From Pseudomonadota bacterium (GTDB lineage: Bacteria > Pseudomonadota > Gammaproteobacteria > Steroidobacterales > Steroidobacteraceae), in contig QGUO01000123.1 of assembly GCA_003242495.1 (NCBI GenBank), positions 1 to 9,131 of the forward strand: 9,131 nt of DNA, given 5' to 3'. Position 1 is the first letter of the stretch, and every line of letters begins with the position of its first letter. The position numbers and the translations under genes are program-made. Shown one piece after another: positions 1 through 5,666 of the stretch. The notes beneath the pieces were generated by a model. The model saw only the letters and a program-made list of their open reading frames with translations. It searched no databases and was not told where the DNA came from.

Positions 1-15
1 TCGCGGCAGGCCGTC

Positions 16-858
16 TCAGCCGGTCTCGTCCCGGGCGGCGGTTGCCCTGCGGCGGGAACGCGTGTGCCGCCCGGCACGCGATGCCGAGACGCCATCGGTG
101 TCGGCCAGGTCGGGTTCGCCGAGTACCGCGAGGAGGCGCGCGCGGGCGCGATCGCGCAGCTCGAGGGCGCTGTCCGCGTCCGGGAGCGGGCAGACCGGCG
201 GCAGCACTTCGACCTCGATGCGGCCCGGCCGTGGCAGCAGGCGTCCGCAGGGCAGGATGCCGCGCGTGCCGCGGATCACCACGGGCACGATCGGCAGCTC
301 GGCATGCGTGGCAATGGCGAAGGCGCCGATGCGGAAGCTGCCGAGGCCCGGCTGCTCGAGGATGGTGCCCTCGGGGAAGAAGACGAGCGCCTGTCCGGCA
401 CCGGCCGCCTTGAACAGGCGCCGTGCATCCATGCCGCCGGAATGGCGATTGAAGCGATCGACGAACGCCGAGCCGATGCGTCGCAACAGCAATCCGGCAA
501 GCGGCACCTTGTTCACTTCTTTCTTGATGACGAAGGAGAAGCGCGCCGGCATGGCGGCCTTGAGCACCACGCCGTCGAGGTAGCTGGCGTGATTGGCGAT
601 CACTACGCAGGGCCCTTCGGGTAGCAGGTGCGCGGCGCGCACCGTCAGTCGCATTCCGGCGACAATGAAGAACAGGCGAGCGACGCCGTGCGCGACCGCG
701 CGGCGCGCGTCGATGCTCAGCCCGGGCACCAGCGTCACGGCCACCAACGCGAGTGTGGCGAGTGGCACGAACACCGCCACGGCGTACAGGCCATAAACCA
801 GCTCGAGCAGGCTGCGCAACGCGCGCCTCAGCCACTGGATCGGTGCGGGTTGAGCCAT
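16..858 (-). CDS. 1-acyl-sn-glycerol-3-phosphate acyltransferase family protein (PlsC-like)
   Basis: This 280-residue protein is a membrane acyltransferase of the PlsC/LPLAT superfamily. The family transfers an acyl chain to lysophosphatidic acid or a related lysolipid at the inner membrane. The four family blocks are visible in order: the catalytic NHASYLD at residues 89-95 (H90, D95), FVDR at 132-135, FPEGT at 161-165 and VPVVIRG at 191-197. A hydrophobic segment at about 20-45 should anchor the N-terminus. The last 30 or so residues are arginine- and alanine-rich and lie outside the fold. The ATG at 858 is the first plausible start, although only weak purine stretches precede it. The gene diverges from xerD. 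The superfamily is certain; the acceptor is not, because such proteins also include lyso-ornithine-lipid acyltransferases. Confidence 0.9.
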   Translation of the reverse strand: MAQPAPIQWLRRALRSLLELVYGLYAVAVFVPLATLALVAVTLVPGLSIDARRAVAHGVARLFFIVAGMRLTVRAAHLLPEGPCVVIANHASYLDGVVLKAAMPARFSFVIKKEVNKVPLAGLLLRRIGSAFVDRFNRHSGGMDARRLFKAAGAGQALVFFPEGTILEQPGLGSFRIGAFAIATHAELPIVPVVIRGTRGILPCGRLLPRPGRIEVEVLPPVCPLPDADSALELRDRARARLLAVLGEPDLADTDGVSASRAGRHTRSRRRATAARDETG

Positions 859-978
859 CGTCGTCGATCGAACTCTTGCAGCCTCGAGAATCTCGCCGGA
901 GGCGGCGTCGCGAAAGGGAGCAGCGTCGCGGCGAATTTCTGTGAACTGGTTCTCTTTATGTCAACACCACGGGGGTTC

Positions 979-994
979 TGTGATAACTATCACG
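979..994. promoter_or_regulatory. CRP/Vfr/Clp-type operator upstream of xerD
   Basis: The sequence TGTGA-TAACTA-TCACG matches the CRP half-site consensus TGTGA-N6-TCACA at 9 of 10 positions with exact spacing. Its core GTGATA-AC-TATCAC is a perfect inverted repeat. The centre, 986.5, lies exactly at -41.5 relative to a start at 1028 predicted from the CATACT hexamer at 1016-1021. That is class II CRP promoter geometry for xerD. Relative to the minus-strand TTGACA at 964-959 it would sit near -58, as a class I site for the acyltransferase gene. Binding is inferred from sequence alone. Confidence 0.5.
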
Positions 995-1015
995 CCTCGT
1001 CCGGGACCCCCTCCG

Positions 1016-1021
1016 CATACT
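1016..1021 (+). promoter_or_regulatory. Putative -10 hexamer of xerD
   Basis: CATACT matches TATAAT at 4 of 6 positions. No TTGACA-like -35 lies 16-18 bases upstream. An activator-dependent promoter using the CRP-type site at 979-994 would explain a missing -35. The predicted 5' leader to the ATG at 1090 is about 62 nt. Confidence 0.35.
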
Positions 1022-1089
1022 GCCGACAATGCATGTACCGGGCTGGCCGGGAACACGCCTTGCCGTCCCGTGCGCCACTGACGAAGGCG

Positions 1090-2037
1090 ATGAGTACCGT
1101 TACGAAAGGAACAGTTTACTCGAAGACGAGCAGCGAGACGGCGGCAAGCCCGTCCAGGGCTGCCATCGAGCGCTTTCTCGACGCCGTATGGATGGAGCGC
1201 GGCTTGTCGCCCAACACGCTGTCCGCCTATCGGGCGGACCTGGTGGCCCTCGACCGGTGGCTGCAGGCGCGCGGCACCTCGATCGTCGCGGCGACGCGCG
1301 CCGATGTGCTGGAGTTCATCGCCTGGCGGGTCGAAGCGGGCGCCCGCCCGCGTTCGACCGCCCGTCAGCTTTCGAGTTTCCGGCGTTTCTTCCGCTACAT
1401 CGTGCGCGAAGGGCTGATCGCCGAGGATCCCACCGCGCAGATCGCCATGCCCAAGATCGGCCGTTCGCTGCCCAAGTCGCTGACCGAGGAGGAGGTCGAG
1501 GCCTTGCTCGCCGCGCCGGCCATCGAGGATCCGCTCGGGCACCGTGACCGCACCATGCTCGAGGTGCTGTATGCCACGGGGCTGCGCGTGTCCGAGCTGG
1601 TGAACCTCAAGGCGAGCCACGTGAACATGACCCAGGGCGTGCTGCGCATCGTGGGCAAGGGCGACCGCGAGCGCCTGATTCCCTTGGGAGAGGAAGCCGT
1701 CAGCTGGCTGCAGCGCTTCATCGACGGCCCCCGTCTCGAGATCCTGCTCGAGCGCCAGACCGACTACCTGTTTCCCACACGACGCGGCGACCGCATGACG
1801 CGTCAGGCGTTCTGGCACATCATCAAGCGTTACGCGCAGAAGGCGGGCGTGCAGAAGGCGCTCTCGCCGCATACCCTGCGACACGCCTTCGCGACCCACC
1901 TGCTCAATCACGGCGCCGATCTGCGTGTGGTGCAGATGCTGCTCGGGCACAGCGATCTGTCCACGACGCAGATCTACACGCATGTGGCGCGCGAGCGCAT
2001 GAAGGAGCTGCACGCGCAGCATCATCCGCGCGGTTGA
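1090..2037 (+). CDS. xerD: Site-specific tyrosine recombinase XerD
   Basis: XerD acts with XerC at the dif site, under FtsK control, to resolve chromosome dimers at division. The 315-residue product follows E. coli XerD from residue 25 to the end and closes with the same QHHPR tail. The N-terminal SAM-like domain spans about 25-110 and the catalytic domain about 125-310. All tyrosine recombinase residues are present: R166 (TGLRVSEL), K190 (GKGDRER), H261 and R264 (SPHTLRHAF), H287 (LLGHSDLS) and the nucleophile Y296 (TQIYTH). The frame is open back to 628, but homology begins only after 1090. That ATG leaves an extension of about 18 residues against E. coli and has AAGG only two bases upstream, so the exact start is uncertain. 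dsbC follows 223 bp downstream, as in many gammaproteobacteria. Confidence 0.96.
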   Translation: MSTVTKGTVYSKTSSETAASPSRAAIERFLDAVWMERGLSPNTLSAYRADLVALDRWLQARGTSIVAATRADVLEFIAWRVEAGARPRSTARQLSSFRRFFRYIVREGLIAEDPTAQIAMPKIGRSLPKSLTEEEVEALLAAPAIEDPLGHRDRTMLEVLYATGLRVSELVNLKASHVNMTQGVLRIVGKGDRERLIPLGEEAVSWLQRFIDGPRLEILLERQTDYLFPTRRGDRMTRQAFWHIIKRYAQKAGVQKALSPHTLRHAFATHLLNHGADLRVVQMLLGHSDLSTTQIYTHVARERMKELHAQHHPRG

Positions 2038-2043
2038 GCCCGA

Positions 2044-2067
2044 ACCGGCCGGCAGGCCGACGCCGGT
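2044..2067 (+). other. Small hairpin after xerD
   Basis: Arms accggc (2044-2049) and gccggt (2062-2067) form a 6-bp stem with a 12-nt loop, seven bases after the xerD stop. No T-run follows, so this is at most a weak processing or Rho-dependent stop signal. Confidence 0.2.
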
Positions 2068-2097
2068 CGAGCCGCGTGGCGAGGGAGGTGCTAGACT
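2068..2097 (+). promoter_or_regulatory. Possible promoter of dsbC
   Basis: An extended -10, TG-C-TAGACT (hexamer at 2092-2097, 4 of 6 matches), is preceded at 18 bp by a weak -35, TCGAGC (2068-2073). It would start a transcript near 2104 with a leader of about 157 nt before the dsbC ATG. This would let dsbC be transcribed independently of xerD. Confidence 0.35.
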
Positions 2098-2260
2098 GGC
2101 GCGCGAGACCTGCGGCGGCGTCGCTTCGGGCGCCGGTGCCGTGGGCCGATCGGAACCCCGACGGTCTGAAGCGTCTCTTGGAGAACCGGTTGCCTGAACT
2201 GTCGTCCGCGCGGGACACCCCATGGTGCGCCTGTCGCCGAGGGCGGCCAGCGGAGTGTCG

Positions 2261-2998
2261 ATGAACAAGATCTCGCCCATTGCGTCCCTGCTCGCGTGCC
2301 TGTTCCTCGCGGTCAGCGCCTGCGCCAACGAGAGCGGCGCGGACCTGCGTGCCGTCATCCAGGAGAAGTTCCCCGGTGTGCAGATCGACGGGGTGCGCCC
2401 CTCGCCGGTCGCTGGCGTCTACGAAGTGGTCTTGGGCGCCGATACCGCGTATGTGAGCGCCGACGGGCGGTATCTGTTCAGCGGCGACCTGTACGAGATC
2501 GATACGCGCACCAATGTCACGGAGCTCAGCCGGACCCAGGCGCGCCGCGAGGTGCTCGCCAAGCTGGACGAGCGCGACATGATCGTGTTCGAGCCGGCCG
2601 GGGAGGCCAAGCACACCGTCACCGTGTTCACGGACGTCGAGTGCGGCTACTGCCGCAGGCTGCACTCGGAAATCGGGCGGATCACCCAGCTGGGTGTGCG
2701 CGTGCGCTATCTCGCCTACCCGCGCGCCGGGCCGGGGACGGACGACTGGCGCAAGATGGAGGCGGTGTGGTGCTCGCTGGATCGCCGACGCGCCATCACC
2801 CAGGCGAAGCTTGGTCAGGAGGTCAAGGCGCCCGACTGCGGCGCCACCCCGGTGGCAAGTCAGTACGCGCTCGGAGAGTCCGTGGGCGTGCGGGGCACTC
2901 CGGCCATTTTCGCCGCCACGGGCGAGTATATCGGCGGTTATCTGCCGCCCGAACGATTGCTGGCCGAGCTCGACGAGCTCGCGAAGCAGCACAAGTAG
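2261..2998 (+). CDS. dsbC: Thiol:disulfide interchange protein DsbC
   Basis: DsbC is the periplasmic disulfide isomerase, a V-shaped homodimer kept reduced by DsbD. The 245-residue precursor has an N-terminal signal sequence (1-22), the dimerisation domain with its DTRTNVT strand (about 25-90) and a thioredoxin fold. The active site is C128-G-Y-C131 and the cis-proline loop is T213-P214. The second structural disulfide pair, C171 and C193, has the same 22-residue spacing as C141/C163 in E. coli DsbC. The ATG at 2261 was chosen over an in-frame ATG at 2222 because GGAG (2252-2255) precedes it by five bases and a normal short signal peptide results. Signal processing is ambiguous: ACA at 20-22 suits signal peptidase I, while VSAC at 18-21 also fits a lipobox. 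Confidence 0.95.
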   Translation: MNKISPIASLLACLFLAVSACANESGADLRAVIQEKFPGVQIDGVRPSPVAGVYEVVLGADTAYVSADGRYLFSGDLYEIDTRTNVTELSRTQARREVLAKLDERDMIVFEPAGEAKHTVTVFTDVECGYCRRLHSEIGRITQLGVRVRYLAYPRAGPGTDDWRKMEAVWCSLDRRRAITQAKLGQEVKAPDCGATPVASQYALGESVGVRGTPAIFAATGEYIGGYLPPERLLAELDELAKQHK

Positions 2999-3001
2999 GC
3001 T

Positions 3002-3022
3002 GCCGGCGCGCCGGTCGCCGGC
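3002..3022 (+). other. Hairpin after dsbC
   Basis: Perfect 7-bp arms (gccggcg at 3002-3008, cgccggc at 3016-3022) with a 7-nt loop begin four bases after the dsbC stop. No T-tract follows, so intrinsic termination is doubtful. Confidence 0.3.
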
Positions 3023-3057
3023 GCACTGCTGCACACAGACACGGCTCACTCGCCCAC

Positions 3058-3082
3058 GGGTTGGGGGCCCATGGGTGGGGGG
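3058..3082 (+). other. Putative G-quadruplex motif in the dsbC/fdxA convergent spacer
   Basis: Four G-runs of at least three (3058-3060, 3063-3067, 3073-3075, 3077-3082) are separated by loops of 2, 5 and 1 bases, which fits the G3+N1-7 quadruplex rule on the plus strand. It would lie in the 3' untranslated part of the dsbC mRNA and in the template strand for fdxA read-through. High GC makes such runs more likely by chance. Confidence 0.45.
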
Positions 3083-3088
3083 TGGCCA

Positions 3089-3110
3089 CCGGCGACCAGG
3101 GTGTCGCCGG
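3089..3110. other. Perfect 8-bp hairpin in the convergent spacer
   Basis: Arms ccggcgac (3089-3096) and gtcgccgg (3103-3110) enclose a 6-nt loop. It sits between two convergent genes and could slow polymerase or protect 3' ends from both sides. Neither side has a T-run, so it is not a standard intrinsic terminator. A smaller stem (ccggaa/ttccgg, 3143-3157) lies nearer the fdxA stop. Confidence 0.35.
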
Positions 3111-3189
3111 GGACGGTTCAGCGGGTACGCAGGTCGGGGAGGCCGGAAGCGTTCCGGGAAGGGCGGCGGCAGGCCGCGGCCCGCGTTGC

Positions 3190-3513
3190 TCAGCGCTCGA
3201 GCAGCTTCAGCTTGTCGGGCTTGCCGTCCCACTCCTTGGCGTCCGGCGGCGCGGGCTTGCGCTCGGTGATCACCGGCCAGGTCTTGGCCAGCTCGGCGTT
3301 GAGCTCCTTGAAGTGCTCCTGACCGGGCGGCAGCTCCTCCTCGGAGAAAATCGCCTCCGCCGGGCATTCGGGCTCGCACAGGGTGCAGTCGATGCACTCG
3401 TCCGGATCGATCACCAGGAAATTCGGCCCTTCATGGAAGCAATCGACCGGGCACACCTCCACGCAGTCGGTGTACTTGCACTTGATGCAGTTTTCGGTGA
3501 CGACAAAGGTCAT
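3190..3513 (-). CDS. fdxA: 7Fe-8S ferredoxin FdxA
   Basis: This 107-residue ferredoxin carries one [3Fe-4S] and one [4Fe-4S] cluster and is a cytoplasmic one-electron carrier. It closely follows Azotobacter vinelandii FdI along its whole length. The first motif has C9, C12, C17, C21 and C25; the second, C-I-D-C-T-L-C-E-P-E-C-P, has C40, C43, C46 and C50. The C-terminal extension after residue 60 and the final LLER are typical of the FdI type. The start is well supported: GGAG (3523 to 3520) lies six bases before the ATG. The gene converges on dsbC and is the last of three minus-strand genes, 204 bp from the NUDIX gene. FdI-type proteins are linked to oxidative-stress and redox roles in some bacteria; the partner here is unknown. 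Confidence 0.96.
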   Translation of the reverse strand: MTFVVTENCIKCKYTDCVEVCPVDCFHEGPNFLVIDPDECIDCTLCEPECPAEAIFSEEELPPGQEHFKELNAELAKTWPVITERKPAPPDAKEWDGKPDKLKLLER

Positions 3514-3537
3514 TCAGGGCTCCGTCTGGGGCATTGC

Positions 3538-3543
3538 ATGATA
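3538..3543 (-). promoter_or_regulatory. Putative -10 of fdxA
   Basis: On the minus strand TATCAT matches TATAAT at 5 of 6 positions and would start transcription near 3531, about 18 nt before the ATG and just ahead of the Shine-Dalgarno. No convincing -35 lies 16-18 bases upstream. Confidence 0.35.
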
Positions 3544-3717
3544 TCCGATCGACTCGCAGGACTCGGCGTGTGCCGGTTCGATCGGCGCCCGGCAATCTGG
3601 CGATCGAGGCCATCCTCGCACCACTACGCGGCACCAATTTTGCCAAGACCGGCGGGGCAGGGAAAGTAATGAAACGTGATGAGGCCTTCGCGAGGAGTGA
3701 TAAGGCGTCGCGTCCGC

Positions 3718-4263
3718 TCACTTCTCGCGCGGCCGCGCGTCGATGTCACTGAAGTGCAGCGACTCGCGCCCGGCGCGGCGATCCTCGAGAAAGCGCCGCA
3801 ACGCAAACTCAACGCTCAGGAAGGCCAGATCGTCCCAGGGAATCGCGTTTTCCTCGTACAAGCCGACTTCCAGGCTCTCGGGTCCCACGCCGAAATCCGT
3901 GTCGAGCAGGCGCGCGCGGAACAGCACGTGTACTTGATGGGCATGCAGCACGTGCACGATGGCCAGCGGCGAGCCGATCTCCACCCGGGCCAGCGCCTCC
4001 TCGACCGATTCGCGGGCGGCCGCGGCCTGCAAGGTCTCGCCGTTCTCCATGAAGCCTGCCGGCACGGTCCAGAACCCCCGGCGCGGCTCGATCGCACGCC
4101 GGCAAAGCAGGATTTTTCCCTCCCACTCGGGCACGCAGCCGGCGATGATCCGGGGGTTTTCGTAGTGAATGGTCCCGCAGGCGGTACACACATACCGCGG
4201 AAGATGATCGCCCGGGGGGATCTGTTGGGCGACCGGCTGGCCGCACGCGGAGCAAAACTTCAT
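3718..4263 (-). CDS. Zinc-ribbon NUDIX hydrolase
   Basis: This 181-residue protein belongs to the NUDIX family, which cleaves nucleoside diphosphates linked to another moiety. It starts with a zinc ribbon, C4-x2-C7 and C26-x2-C29, as in proteins with the Nudix_N_2 domain. The catalytic Nudix box begins at G70: G-x5-E76-x7-R84-E85-x2-E88-E89, which keeps the metal-binding glutamates. The usual glycine of the box is replaced by leucine (E-E-A-L-A). I recall a non-glycine residue here in related zinc-ribbon members, so I do not read this as loss of function. Substrate cannot be told from sequence; ADP-ribose, FAD or NADH-type compounds are possible. The gene lies 257 bp after rnk in the same direction. 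Confidence 0.9.
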   Translation of the reverse strand: MKFCSACGQPVAQQIPPGDHLPRYVCTACGTIHYENPRIIAGCVPEWEGKILLCRRAIEPRRGFWTVPAGFMENGETLQAAAARESVEEALARVEIGSPLAIVHVLHAHQVHVLFRARLLDTDFGVGPESLEVGLYEENAIPWDDLAFLSVEFALRRFLEDRRAGRESLHFSDIDARPREK

Positions 4264-4520
4264 CGAACGCCTGCCGGCTGACGCGCCGGCTGCCGCGTTG
4301 GCGAAGCGAGGTGATCAGGCATCGTAAGCAGCGCCCTTCGGCCAGGATACGCACTCTCGCCGATACGGCGGCCGACAGGGCTGGCCTGCCCGAGACGGCG
4401 CGCAAGAATGTAGCACAGGGCCCGGCGCCGGATCGCGCACGGGCGGCAGGGCGCTGGTGTTTCGCCGTGGCGCGGGGTCGTCCGATGAGCGCCACCCGCT
4501 GCGTCACGGCCCGTCAGCAC
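4264..4520 (-). other. Spacer between rnk and the NUDIX gene
   Basis: No credible gene lies in these 257 bases. On the minus strand an extended -10-like TG-C-TACATT (4415 to 4407) without a -35 could drive the NUDIX gene. A gccggc/gccggc stem with a 6-nt loop (4273-4290) lies in its leader. A 7-bp stem near the rnk end is listed separately. Confidence 0.35.
4467..4495 (-). other. Hairpin after rnk
   Basis: Perfect 7-bp arms gtggcgc (4467-4473) and gcgccac (4489-4495) with a 15-nt loop begin about 25 bases after the rnk stop on the minus strand. No U-tract follows, so it may mark a Rho-dependent end or 3'-end protection. Confidence 0.3.
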
Positions 4521-4961
4521 TCAAGCGGAACCGGCTTCGCCGGGCTCGTAGCGGACGCCGGTCACTCGCAACGTACGCGGATCACCCCCCGGAGTGGTCC
4601 AATCGATGGACTGGCCGGGCTTGAGCCCGATCAAGGCCGCGCCGATGGGGGTGAGCACCGAGACGCGCCGCGTGGCGATTTCCGCCTCGTGCGGCCAGAC
4701 CAGCGTCACCTCGCGAGTCTCGCCGGTGGTCTCGTCCACATAGGTCACTTGCGAGCCCATGCGAACCACGTCGGGGTCGCATTGATCGTCCGGCACGACC
4801 TGCGCCCGGCTCAATTCCTCGCTCAGGTAGTCGAGCACAGGGGAGTCAGGCTGTACTTCGAGCAGTCTCGAGAGGCGCTGGAACTCGGTCGCGGAGATGA
4901 CGATACGCGGTCGCGATCCGGACGAGAGAGCATTGGCGTCGACGGTGTTTCCGGGAATCAT
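4521..4961 (-). CDS. rnk: Nucleoside diphosphate kinase regulator Rnk (GreA/GreB-like)
   Basis: Rnk proteins resemble the transcript-cleavage factors GreA/GreB, bind RNA polymerase near the secondary channel, and in E. coli and Pseudomonas affect nucleoside diphosphate kinase levels. The 146-residue product aligns with E. coli Rnk (136 residues). A short helical region at about 24-60 is followed by the FKBP-like C-terminal domain at about 65-142, with the shared block S101-VLTPIGAALIGL-K114 and W121 in SIDW. The N-terminal arm is too short for a true Gre cleavage factor. The ATG at 4961 has GGAG (4973 to 4970) eight bases upstream, and leaves about 16 extra residues against E. coli. The region upstream carries a promoter and an attenuator-like structure described separately. 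Confidence 0.9.
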   Translation of the reverse strand: MIPGNTVDANALSSGSRPRIVISATEFQRLSRLLEVQPDSPVLDYLSEELSRAQVVPDDQCDPDVVRMGSQVTYVDETTGETREVTLVWPHEAEIATRRVSVLTPIGAALIGLKPGQSIDWTTPGGDPRTLRVTGVRYEPGEAGSA

Positions 4962-5066
4962 CGAATTAACTCCATGGTTGGCCGGTCGTGAAACGAACGC
5001 GTGGCGGAACGGGTCCGGTCACATGCCGGCATGGTGCGGCACGGTTACGAGGTCGGTTTCGGGTTC

Positions 5067-5109
5067 GAGAAAAGGAGCGCTCGGGCTCGGGGTTCACCCC
5101 GGGCGAGCG
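5067..5109 (-). terminator. Intrinsic terminator-like hairpin in the rnk leader
   Basis: On the minus strand an outer 6-bp stem (5109-5104 with 5083-5078, cgctcg/cgagcg) and an inner 5-bp stem (5101-5097 with 5092-5088, cgggg/ccccg) close a TGAA tetraloop, with a small 2/4 internal loop. The U-rich stretch CTCCTTTTCT follows at once. It lies about 105 nt before the rnk ATG, so it would stop transcription ahead of rnk. It shares its first arm with the competing stem at 5097-5130. Confidence 0.5.
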
Positions 5110-5130
5110 GCAACGGCCTTACGCCCGGGG
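5097..5130 (-). promoter_or_regulatory. Competing (antiterminator-like) hairpin in the rnk leader
   Basis: The arms at 5122-5130 and 5097-5105 form a perfect 9-bp stem, ccccgggcg with cgcccgggg, around a 16-nt loop. The second arm overlaps the first arm of the terminator-like stem, so both cannot form together. The first arm ends immediately before the TAA (5121-5119) of the short leader frame. Confidence 0.45.
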
Positions 5131-5196
5131 ACGAGAGCCCTGGATCGAGCGACCTGCAGATTCGGGGCGCGTAGCGTTGCAAAGGGTAGACACCAT
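5119..5196 (-). CDS. Putative 25-codon leader peptide upstream of rnk
   Basis: An ATG at 5196 opens a 25-codon frame ending in TAA at 5121-5119. The peptide begins MVSTLCNATRPE and ends GSRPRA; serine and arginine are the commonest residues, and no run of one amino acid points to a sensed metabolite. The ATG coincides with the start site predicted from the TATCCT hexamer, so translation would be leaderless; GAGG two bases before the ATG would be part of the promoter rather than the RNA if that start is right. Its main claim is position: the last codons overlap the first arm of the antiterminator-like stem. It resembles no protein I know. Confidence 0.25.
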   Translation of the reverse strand: MVSTLCNATRPESAGRSIQGSRPRA

Positions 5197-5202
5197 GGCC
5201 TC

Positions 5203-5230
5203 AGGATAGTGCTTGGCCGGTGGGTGTCAA
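5203..5230 (-). promoter_or_regulatory. Sigma-70-type promoter directed toward rnk
   Basis: On the minus strand a perfect TTGACA (5230 to 5225) is separated by 16 bases from TATCCT (5208 to 5203, 4 of 6 matches). The predicted start is near 5196, giving rnk a leader of about 235 nt, or a terminated RNA of about 130 nt. Confidence 0.5.
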
Positions 5231-5280
5231 GGCGACCGCCCTTGGCCCCCAAGGCTATGGTGGACGAGCCGTAAAGGGCC

Positions 5281-5323
5281 GTGCGCGCCGGCCGGCGTTA
5301 GCCTTGCTGCCGGCGCGGCGCAC
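5281..5323. other. Bulged 12-bp inverted repeat
   Basis: Arms 5281-5292 (gtgcgcgccggc) and 5309-5323 pair over 12 bp with a 3-nt bulge (5317-5319) and a 16-nt loop. Longer-range arms caaggct (5250-5256) and agccttg (5300-5306) form an alternative pairing. Neither strand shows a T-tract nearby. No function can be assigned. Confidence 0.35.
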
Positions 5324-5540
5324 CATGCCTGCTGCACTGCGCGGGCTCGCCGGGGGCGTTCGATGAGCGGAGCGGCTCGTCGCAGGGGTGAGCATCGGGG
5401 CGCGCCCGAGGATGACGGAATCCGGCGTTCCTGCGCTGACCGCACGCGGCGGTGCAGCATGGAGACCCGGTGGACATGGGATGCACCCGGCAACCCATCG
5501 CTCGCACGCCCTCGGCGGCTCGCGGCGCAAGCGCTTGCCA

Positions 5541-5569
5541 GGGGGCGCCGGCCCCCGTTGCCCGGCGCC
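5541..5569 (+). other. Two mutually exclusive hairpins upstream of the oxidoreductase gene
   Basis: A 6-bp stem with a 4-nt loop (ggggc-type arms, 5541-5546 with 5551-5556) competes with an 8-bp stem (ggcgccgg 5544-5551 with ccggcgcc 5562-5569). They end about 97 nt before the oxidoreductase start. Such overlap is common by chance in GC-rich DNA. Confidence 0.25.
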
Positions 5570-5666
5570 GGCGCACGAGTGAGAATCGTGGCGGGCGGCC
5601 GTGAGCCGGGCGTCCACGGACAAGCTGAAAGAAGCATTCGTGCGCTGACCGGAGGATGACCCGCTC

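Larger units (their letters stand above)
859..1089. promoter_or_regulatory. Divergent spacer between the acyltransferase gene and xerD
   Basis: This 231-bp spacer must serve both flanking genes. The xerD frame stays open back to 628 and crosses it, but the upstream residues look like no known protein. It holds a CRP-type site (979-994), a second weaker TGTGA-N6-TCTCT match (940-955), a -10-like CATACT at 1016-1021, and on the minus strand a perfect TTGACA (964 to 959) facing the acyltransferase gene without a good -10 partner. Confidence 0.55.
4962..5666. other. 705-bp spacer between divergent rnk and the Gfo/Idh oxidoreductase gene
   Basis: Several open frames cross this stretch on both strands, but all have arginine/alanine/proline-rich compositions typical of chance frames in GC-rich DNA, so I call no ordinary gene. 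The rnk side (5067-5230) holds a promoter, a short reading frame and competing hairpins. The middle holds a bulged 12-bp stem (5281-5323). The oxidoreductase side holds two mutually exclusive hairpins (5541-5569) and its Shine-Dalgarno (5651-5655). Confidence 0.5.

Noticed and set aside
628..1089. Upstream 154-codon extension of xerD
   Set aside because: The frame is open but the residues overlap the acyltransferase gene antisense, have no XerD homology and precede the regulatory spacer; 1090 fits family length.
961..2358. 465-codon minus-strand frame over xerD
   Set aside because: Antisense shadow of a clear gene; glycine/arginine/histidine-rich with no known motif.
1904..3397. 497-codon minus-strand frame over dsbC and fdxA
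   Set aside because: Crosses two certain genes and has chance-like composition.
5100..5190. SRP (4.5S) RNA in the rnk leader
   Set aside because: A GCAACGCTAC stretch resembles E. coli 4.5S RNA, but the GGAAG...AGCAG apical motif is absent.
5213..5659. 148-codon plus-strand frame in the rnk/oxidoreductase spacer
   Set aside because: Arginine/alanine/proline-rich, no motif, no Shine-Dalgarno.
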